NCBI GenBank assembly: GCA_021811005.1
Contig: JAJZPY010000080.1
Coordinates: forward strand, 1-9,581
Direction of reading: 5' to 3'
Source of the DNA: Pseudomonadota bacterium
GTDB taxonomy: Bacteria; Pseudomonadota; Gammaproteobacteria; Burkholderiales; Ferrovaceae
DNA: 9,581 nucleotides
The translations under genes and the position numbers were made by a program. Positions 5,345 through 9,581 of this stretch are shown here, piece by piece; the first letter of the stretch is position 1, and the number at the start of each line of letters is the position of its first letter. The notes under the pieces were generated by a model, which did not search any database, was not told the origin of the DNA, and saw nothing but the letters and a program-made list of their open reading frames with translations.

Positions 5345-5944
5345 ATGCGCGTGCGCAGCCGCTGGTTTAAAAGCGACCGGGAAAAAACCCCCGAGGAAAT
5401 CGCCAGCGCCGTGGCCTTCATTGCCTGGCGCGTGGCCCAGAACGCCCTCAAGAACACGCGCAAGGCGCAGTTCGCCGTGGACGTGGGACCGCAGTACTTC
5501 GATTTCATGCAGGAGTTTCTGGTGTTTCTGGTGCAGGTGGCCGACCGCATTGCCCACCGCCGCCAGGCCTGGAACCTGCGGGTGGCTTTCATCACGGCGC
5601 TGGCCCACCGCGTGGGCGACATCCTGGCGGAAAACCGCAGCGACCTGCTGGGGGAACCCGCGCGCGACATCAAGTCGCGTTTCATCGAGCGCCTCAACCA
5701 GGCGGCCGAAGATTATGCCGCCTTCGAGTACGAGCCGGGCGGCCTGAATTTTGCCTTCGTGCGCTGCCTGGGCCATGCCATGGAATCGGTCATGCACGGC
5801 CCCGACCAGCAATGGGTGGCGGACCAGATGATGAGCATCGAAGCGCCGGAAGCCATGGATACCCTGGAGAGGGCCTTCGCCAACCTGTTCGACGGACAAC
5901 CCCCGCCTCCGCCCCAGACCGGTTCCGTCACCTGCCCGGAGTGA
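5345..5944 (+). CDS. Helical protein of unknown function in dsr accessory operon
   Basis: 199 residues, not recognised. A basic N-terminus (MRVRSRWFKSDREK) leads into what looks like an all-helical body. Amphipathic helices are suggested at 15-36, 50-70 (FDFMQEFLVFLVQVADRI), 76-97 and 109-127, followed by a distinctive FAFVRCLGHAMESVM stretch (136-150) and HGPDQQWVADQMM (151-163). The tail is PPPPP-containing and disordered-looking (184-199). Cysteines are at 141 and 197. No signal peptide is seen, and the hydrophobic helix 50-65 is borderline and more likely buried than transmembrane. The ATG follows the TusA-TusA stop by 9 nt, with TGAGG upstream. Its stop overlaps or abuts the dioxygenase start, so it belongs to the same operon. 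Any link to sulfur metabolism is by context only. Confidence 0.85.
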   Translation: MRVRSRWFKSDREKTPEEIASAVAFIAWRVAQNALKNTRKAQFAVDVGPQYFDFMQEFLVFLVQVADRIAHRRQAWNLRVAFITALAHRVGDILAENRSDLLGEPARDIKSRFIERLNQAAEDYAAFEYEPGGLNFAFVRCLGHAMESVMHGPDQQWVADQMMSIEAPEAMDTLERAFANLFDGQPPPPPQTGSVTCPE

Positions 5945-5946
5945 GC

Positions 5947-6819
5947 GTGGCCTCCCCCTTCGACCTGGCCGACCCCCGCACCTACGCCGAATGGCGCGCG
6001 CGCAAGCTGGACGAGCGCCCGTTGCGCGCGGATGACCTGATCGTGGCCGTGCGTGATCCGCGCGCCATCACCCCTGCCGAGCACGACGCGCTGCTGGCGC
6101 GCGTGCACCGCTGCAACATGGCCATTTACCACAGTCCCGTCACCGACGACGACCCGCAGGTGCCGCGCCAGCTGGGGGCACAGTTCGGGCTGCACCAGCT
6201 GGACGCCAACTGGCTGTCGGAAGAGGACGGCCTGTCGCGCATCAGCGTGCACGGCACCGGCACCGCCGTCACCTACATTCCCTACACCGACCGCGCCATC
6301 AAGTGGCACACGGACGGCTACTACAATCCGCCCGAACGCCTCATCCAGGGCATGCTGCTGCATTGCGTGCGCAATGCCGAGGCGGGCGGCGAAAACCGCC
6401 TGATGGACCATGAACTGGCGTACCTGCACCTGCGCGAGCGCGACCCCGAACACATCCGCGCCCTCATGCAGCCGGACGCCATGGTCATTCCCGAGCGGCT
6501 GGACGAACAGGACGGCGTGCGCCCGCCGCAGGCCGGTCCGGTGTTTTCAGTGACGGCGGCAGGACACCTGCACATGCGCTACACGGCGCGCACGCGCAGC
6601 ATCGCCTGGAAGCCGGATGAGCGCACGCGCGCGGCAGTGGCGGCGCTGGAAGACCTGCTGGAACATCCGCCGCAAAGCGCGCTGTTCCGGGTGCGCCTGG
6701 AGCCCGGCATGGGGCTGCTGTGCAACAACGTGCTGCACGACCGCAGCGCGTTCCGCGACAATCCGCAGCACCCGCGCCTGCTCTACCGCGCGCGCTATCT
6801 GGACCGCATCAGGGACTGA
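5947..6819 (+). CDS. TauD/TfdA-family Fe(II)/2-oxoglutarate-dependent dioxygenase
   Basis: 290 residues, standard for the TauD/TfdA family, which uses 2-oxoglutarate and O2 to hydroxylate a substrate, releasing sulfite when the substrate is a sulfonate. The iron triad is visible: His121-x-Asp123 (KWHTDGYY) and distal His264 (NNVLHDRSAF). Arg281 in LLYRARY sits where the 2-oxoglutarate-binding arginine is expected. The GTG at 5947 is chosen because GGAG at 5938-5941 is 5 nt upstream; a GTG at 5941 overlapping the previous stop would add two residues. Its substrate cannot be read from sequence and it may not be taurine. Its place as last gene of the dsr accessory cassette suggests a sulfur-containing substrate, but that is inference. 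The 3' end overlaps the convergent gene by 11 bp. Confidence 0.9.
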   Translation: MASPFDLADPRTYAEWRARKLDERPLRADDLIVAVRDPRAITPAEHDALLARVHRCNMAIYHSPVTDDDPQVPRQLGAQFGLHQLDANWLSEEDGLSRISVHGTGTAVTYIPYTDRAIKWHTDGYYNPPERLIQGMLLHCVRNAEAGGENRLMDHELAYLHLRERDPEHIRALMQPDAMVIPERLDEQDGVRPPQAGPVFSVTAAGHLHMRYTARTRSIAWKPDERTRAAVAALEDLLEHPPQSALFRVRLEPGMGLLCNNVLHDRSAFRDNPQHPRLLYRARYLDRIRD

Positions 6820-7705
6820 CCGTCTCCTTCAGCGCCGTTTCGATGGCACCCGGCGTCTGCATGATGTTCACGAAGCTGTTGGCACCCACCATGGCCAGAT
6901 CTGGAAAATCGATGGCGATGCGAAAGCGCGCGTAAAGGGCCAGCACGTCATTGCCGGACACCAGCAGCTCGTAGGGCAGGTGCGCGGTGGACTTGATGTC
7001 GCGGAAATCGATTTCGCTCATGATGAAGCGGTCGTCCATGTATTTGGAGCCGCCTTCGGGCGCCTTCATGCCCACCGAGAACAGGGTTTCCTGCCCACCC
7101 GGCAGATCCACGCGGGCCACGCGCGTGACGCCCGCGCGGTGCGCGCCCAGCCCCTTCTCCACCGCCGCCAGCGCCGCCTCATGGCTGGGGAAATGGCCCA
7201 GCACGCTGGGGTCGGTGAAATACTCCATGCCAAACATGTAGTGGTAGTGGCGCAGGGCTTCCGCAGTGAGCCCTTTCGCCCCGAACGGTTCGCCTTGGCC
7301 CAGGGCAGCACCCAGCTTGTCCGCCACCCCGCCCAGGTCCCCTTTCATGCGATAGGCCTGCGCCATGTAGCGCGGATTGGTGGCGCTCACCTGGATTTCA
7401 TGGCCCGCCTGGGTGAAGGCCACGCGCTGGGCGGCGCCGAAGCCGCCGTGTTCCGACGCCGCCGCGTTGGCCAGCAGCTCGGGACTGGTCACCACCAGGA
7501 TCAGGGCTCCGGGATAGGGCTCGTAGCGCCCGGCCACGCTAAACCCCTGGGCGGTGAGCGCGGATTCCGCGGCGGCGCTTTTCTCGGCGATCGTCCCCGG
7601 CCCGTGGGAGAATAGCAAAAAAGGTTTGAGCAGCGCGTCGTCCGCAGAGGCCAGGGAAGCGGCCAGGCACAGCGCTGCCAGCAGGAAACGAAACAGGGTG
7701 GTCAT
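6809..7705 (-). CDS. Exported protein of unknown function, downstream of the FadL gene
   Basis: 298 residues with a clear Sec signal peptide: TTLFR, a hydrophobic FLLAALCLAASL core, then ASA before DD, so cleavage near residue 21. It is not a lipoprotein, because the residue before the Cys in LAALC is Leu. The mature protein has no cysteine and no membrane segment, so it is probably periplasmic. An early block (about 40-120) with AAESALTAQGFSVAGRYEP, the AQRVAFTQAGHEIQVSATNP segment and YMAQAYRM resembles the DUF302-type domain in outline; this is a tentative impression. A later region (150-210) has HYHYMFGMEYFTDPS. AGGAGG lies 7 nt before the ATG. It sits just after a terminator that ends the fadL message, so its expression may depend on readthrough. 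Confidence 0.88.
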   Translation of the reverse strand: MTTLFRFLLAALCLAASLASADDALLKPFLLFSHGPGTIAEKSAAAESALTAQGFSVAGRYEPYPGALILVVTSPELLANAAASEHGGFGAAQRVAFTQAGHEIQVSATNPRYMAQAYRMKGDLGGVADKLGAALGQGEPFGAKGLTAEALRHYHYMFGMEYFTDPSVLGHFPSHEAALAAVEKGLGAHRAGVTRVARVDLPGGQETLFSVGMKAPEGGSKYMDDRFIMSEIDFRDIKSTAHLPYELLVSGNDVLALYARFRIAIDFPDLAMVGANSFVNIMQTPGAIETALKETVSP

Positions 7706-7727
7706 GGAAAAACCTCCTCATGGGGGT

Positions 7728-7762
7728 AAAAAAAAAGCCCGCCACCCGGGTGAGCGGCGGGC
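7728..7762 (-). terminator. Intrinsic terminator after the FadL gene
   Basis: On the minus strand GCCCGCC (7762-7756) and GGCGGGC (7743-7737) form a perfect 7-bp G-C stem around a 12-nt loop, which itself contains the palindrome ACCCGGGT. Nine T follow at 7736-7728. This is a textbook rho-independent terminator, 38 nt after the FadL stop. The next gene on the same strand begins 22 nt beyond the T-run. Confidence 0.93.
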
Positions 7763-7763
7763 A

Positions 7764-7785
7764 TCTGAGCAGACGCAAGCTCAGA
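7764..7785 (-). repeat. Second hairpin just upstream of the terminator
   Basis: TCTGAGC (7764-7770) and GCTCAGA (7779-7785) make a perfect 7-bp inverted repeat with an 8-nt loop. It ends one base before the terminator stem begins, so the message between the two genes folds as two adjacent hairpins. The 5' arm UGAGC of this hairpin is also complementary to GCUCA in the terminator loop, so alternative pairing is possible. It could protect the fadL 3' end or modulate termination; neither is demonstrated. Confidence 0.6.
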
Positions 7786-7799
7786 CCTGGAGAAGCCGT

Positions 7800-9074
7800 T
7801 TACCAGCCGTAGGAAATGCCCAACTGGTCTTCCGACAGTCGGATGTTGGCGTTGCCGCCGCCAAAACCGGCCGGAATGGAACCGCTGCCGCTGACCGTTT
7901 TGCTGAACGCGTGCATGTAGGCCACGGTCAGTTCACCCTTGTTGGGCAGTTTCCACGTGGCGCCCAGAGTGGCATGGTCCTGCACCACGCCGGGAGCCAG
8001 AATGTTGAAAAAGGTCTGGGAAGTGGGAATCTGCTGGTTGTTGTGGTTCCAGCCAGCGCGCACCGTCAGGGTGGAGCTGTAGGCATGGGCTACGCCCAGC
8101 TTGAACACGTTCATGTCCTGCCAGCCGAACCCCGAGCCCTGGCCGCCGCCCAGCATGGTGGCCGGACCGGTGGGCGGAAAGACGAGGGGATTGGAAACGG
8201 ACGCCACGCCGCCGTACTGGATGCGTTCCACGTCCGCCGCGATGGTGGTGGCCGGGGTGACTTTCACTGCAAGCCCGACCCCATAGTTGGCCGGAATGTC
8301 GAATTCACCCTGGCCGGCAAACAGCCCGCTGTAGTTGTTGAGCTTGCCCATGATGGTGCGGGTCTGGTAGGTGGCGCCCAGGGTGACCGCGTCGGTCACC
8401 TTGCCGGTCCAGCCGATGCGCGCGCCATAGCCGGTGGAATAGTCCGTGCCATTGTTGGTGAGCGCGGACGGGTTGTTGGAAATCTGCCCGAACGCATACA
8501 AGCCCTTGGCGGAAAACTGCTGATACGCCAGGTTGAGGGACACCCCAATGGAATTGGACGGATTGAGCTTCATGGACCAGGTGGGCGACACGAACAGCTG
8601 GGCCAGGTTCACCCCGGCGGCGCCGGGATTGGACACCCCGCCCATCTGGGCGTACACCCCGAAGGGGTTGGTGCTGTAGTCGGAGTTCATGCCGCCGTTG
8701 CCGAACACGGCCACCCCGAGTGACATGCGGTCGTCCACCATGTGGTTGTAGCCGAACTCGGGAATGAAAAAGTCGCGCGTGGCATTGCCGTCATAGTGGC
8801 CGTTCACCCCGGGCACCCCGTTGTCCACGATGTCGGAACTGCGGTCAGGACGGAACCATTCCAGGCCCAGGTCCACGCGATCGCCCACCCACACCATGCC
8901 GGCAGGGTTGGACGCGGCTGCCATCGCGTCCTGCGGCAGGGCGATGCCCACGCCGCCCATGCCCACGGACTTCTGTCCGTAGCCGATTGCAAAATAGCCA
9001 TTGGTGGCCTGCGCCAGCGGCGAAACCAGCCCGCCCGCAATCACCAGTGACAGCACCACGCTGCGCTTGGTCAT
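7800..9074 (-). CDS. FadL/TodX-family outer-membrane channel
   Basis: 424 residues, the usual size of the OMPP1/FadL/TodX family of 14-strand beta-barrels that let hydrophobic compounds cross the outer membrane. A Sec signal peptide (about 1-23, ending AQA) is followed by the family hallmark TNGYFAIGYGQKSVGMGG (24-41) and ALPQDAMAAASNPAGM, the N-terminal plug region. The chain is rich in alternating hydrophobic and glycine strands and ends in ISYGW, an aromatic C-terminus as needed for barrel insertion. GAGGAG lies 6 nt ahead of the ATG. It is transcribed behind the DsrE2-like gene with a 57-nt gap that is AT-rich and may hold its own promoter. The substrate is unknown; fatty acids, hydrocarbons or a hydrophobic sulfur compound are all possible. 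Confidence 0.93.
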   Translation of the reverse strand: MTKRSVVLSLVIAGGLVSPLAQATNGYFAIGYGQKSVGMGGVGIALPQDAMAAASNPAGMVWVGDRVDLGLEWFRPDRSSDIVDNGVPGVNGHYDGNATRDFFIPEFGYNHMVDDRMSLGVAVFGNGGMNSDYSTNPFGVYAQMGGVSNPGAAGVNLAQLFVSPTWSMKLNPSNSIGVSLNLAYQQFSAKGLYAFGQISNNPSALTNNGTDYSTGYGARIGWTGKVTDAVTLGATYQTRTIMGKLNNYSGLFAGQGEFDIPANYGVGLAVKVTPATTIAADVERIQYGGVASVSNPLVFPPTGPATMLGGGQGSGFGWQDMNVFKLGVAHAYSSTLTVRAGWNHNNQQIPTSQTFFNILAPGVVQDHATLGATWKLPNKGELTVAYMHAFSKTVSGSGSIPAGFGGGNANIRLSEDQLGISYGW

Positions 9075-9131
9075 GCCCGTCTCCTCGTCCTTTATTTAAT
9101 AATAATTAGGTGTTTCTACTGCTCCCGTCGT
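9075..9131 (-). promoter_or_regulatory. AT-rich leader before the FadL gene
   Basis: The 57 bp between the DsrE2-like stop and the FadL start hold a run of 18 A/T bases (9091-9108) in an otherwise GC-rich window, followed by GAGGAG (9086-9081). The A/T run is a plausible -10/transcription-start area or a translation enhancer for fadL. No -35 element is convincing, so this is a weak promoter call. Confidence 0.3.
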
Positions 9132-9581
9132 TCAGACAAACAGGCAGATGTCCGTATCTCCGGCAAATTCCATGAAGGTGGCGGCCCCGCCATATTCGAT
9201 GTTGTCGATGAAATCGCTTTTCTCGAAATCGAACAGGTCCACCGTCATCTGGCAGGCGATGAATTTCACGTCCGCCTCCAGGCACAGGCTGCGCAGTTCC
9301 TCGAGGGAAGCCACGCCTTTCTTCTTGAGCTTGTCCTTCATCATCATCGTGGCCATGGTTTCCATGCCGGGCAGCATCTGCACGAACACCGGCATGGGCA
9401 CCGGCATGGGCATGGCCGGGTTGGCGAGCGGGCTGATCTTTACGTCAGACAGGTCTTTGCGCAGCAGCTGCAGGCCATAAAAAGTGAAAAACACCTGGAC
9501 GTCGTAGCCCAGGGCGGCCGCCGTGGACGCCAGGATGAACGGCGGGTAAGCCATGTCCAGGGTGCCCTTGGTGGCGATGAT
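9132..9581 (-). CDS. DsrE2-like sulfurtransferase (5' end outside the window)
   Basis: 149 residues plus the stop are inside the window; the coding frame stays open to the right edge (IIATKGTLDM before the internal Met at 9554), so the N-terminus is missing. The IATKGTLDMAYPPFILASTA start, the FFTFYGLQLL segment, the Met/Pro-rich NPAMPMPVPMP loop and the KFIACQMTVDL motif identify the DsrE/DsrF-like DsrE2 family. The Cys in FIACQM (residue 110 of the visible part) is the probable sulfur-carrying residue; Cys100 and Cys146 are also present. DsrE2 proteins are found with TusA and rhodanese genes in sulfur oxidisers and are thought to move sulfane sulfur. Here the downstream neighbour is a FadL channel. 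The internal Met at 9554 is probably not the start, because family residues precede it. Confidence 0.9.
   Translation of the reverse strand: MIATKGTLDMAYPPFILASTAAALGYDVQVFFTFYGLQLLRKDLSDVKISPLANPAMPMPVPMPVFVQMLPGMETMATMMMKDKLKKKGVASLEELRSLCLEADVKFIACQMTVDLFDFEKSDFIDNIEYGGAATFMEFAGDTDICLFV

Noticed and set aside
9385..9420. Repeated GGCATGGGCACC-like units as a DNA repeat array
   Set aside because: They encode the Met/Pro-rich loop typical of DsrE2 proteins and are explained by the protein sequence.
1..9581. CRISPR array to accompany the Cas6-like protein
   Set aside because: No series of regularly spaced identical repeats was found by eye on either strand; all long stretches are filled by convincing genes.

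Overview
The window holds most of the front half of a reverse-acting (oxidative) dissimilatory sulfite reductase locus from a GC-rich sulfur-oxidising member of the Pseudomonadota. The minus strand reads dsrA-dsrB-dsrE-dsrF-dsrH. A strong ribosome binding site at the left edge is placed for a further gene just outside, which by the conserved dsr order should be dsrC. Because dsrEFH mark sulfur oxidisers, the DsrAB here should oxidise sulfur to sulfite rather than reduce sulfite. High GC, protein similarity recalled from memory and the gene order suggest a beta- or gammaproteobacterial sulfur oxidiser (Thiobacillus/Sulfuricella/Allochromatium-like). The genus cannot be fixed from this window.

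A divergent intergenic region of about 220 bp (3464-3682) separates dsrA from a tightly packed plus-strand cassette (3683-6819). The cassette encodes a 72-residue unknown protein, a stand-alone Cas6/Cmx6-like protein, a DsrC/TusE-family protein lacking both redox cysteines (RspA-like), a tandem two-domain TusA sulfurtransferase, a 199-residue helical protein of unknown function and a TauD/TfdA-type Fe(II)/2-oxoglutarate dioxygenase. Stop/start overlaps or gaps of 2-23 nt join them, so they are probably one operon. The intergenic region contains an unusual G-tract/C-tract hairpin and a repeated sequence motif beside each start.

The right third is on the minus strand and meets the cassette tail to tail with an 11-bp overlap. 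In transcription order it holds the 3' part of a DsrE2-like sulfurtransferase gene (running off the right edge), a FadL/TodX-family outer-membrane channel gene, a clear intrinsic terminator, and a gene for a secreted protein of unknown function whose start lies only 22 nt past the terminator.

As a working picture, the FadL channel and secreted protein could handle a hydrophobic or organosulfur substrate at the cell envelope. DsrE2, TusA-TusA and DsrEFH would carry sulfane sulfur in the cytoplasm to DsrC and DsrAB, and the Cys-less DsrC paralogue would have a regulatory role. The Cas6-like protein, with no CRISPR array or other cas gene in view, is the component that fits least with known dsr biology and is the main item for follow-up.
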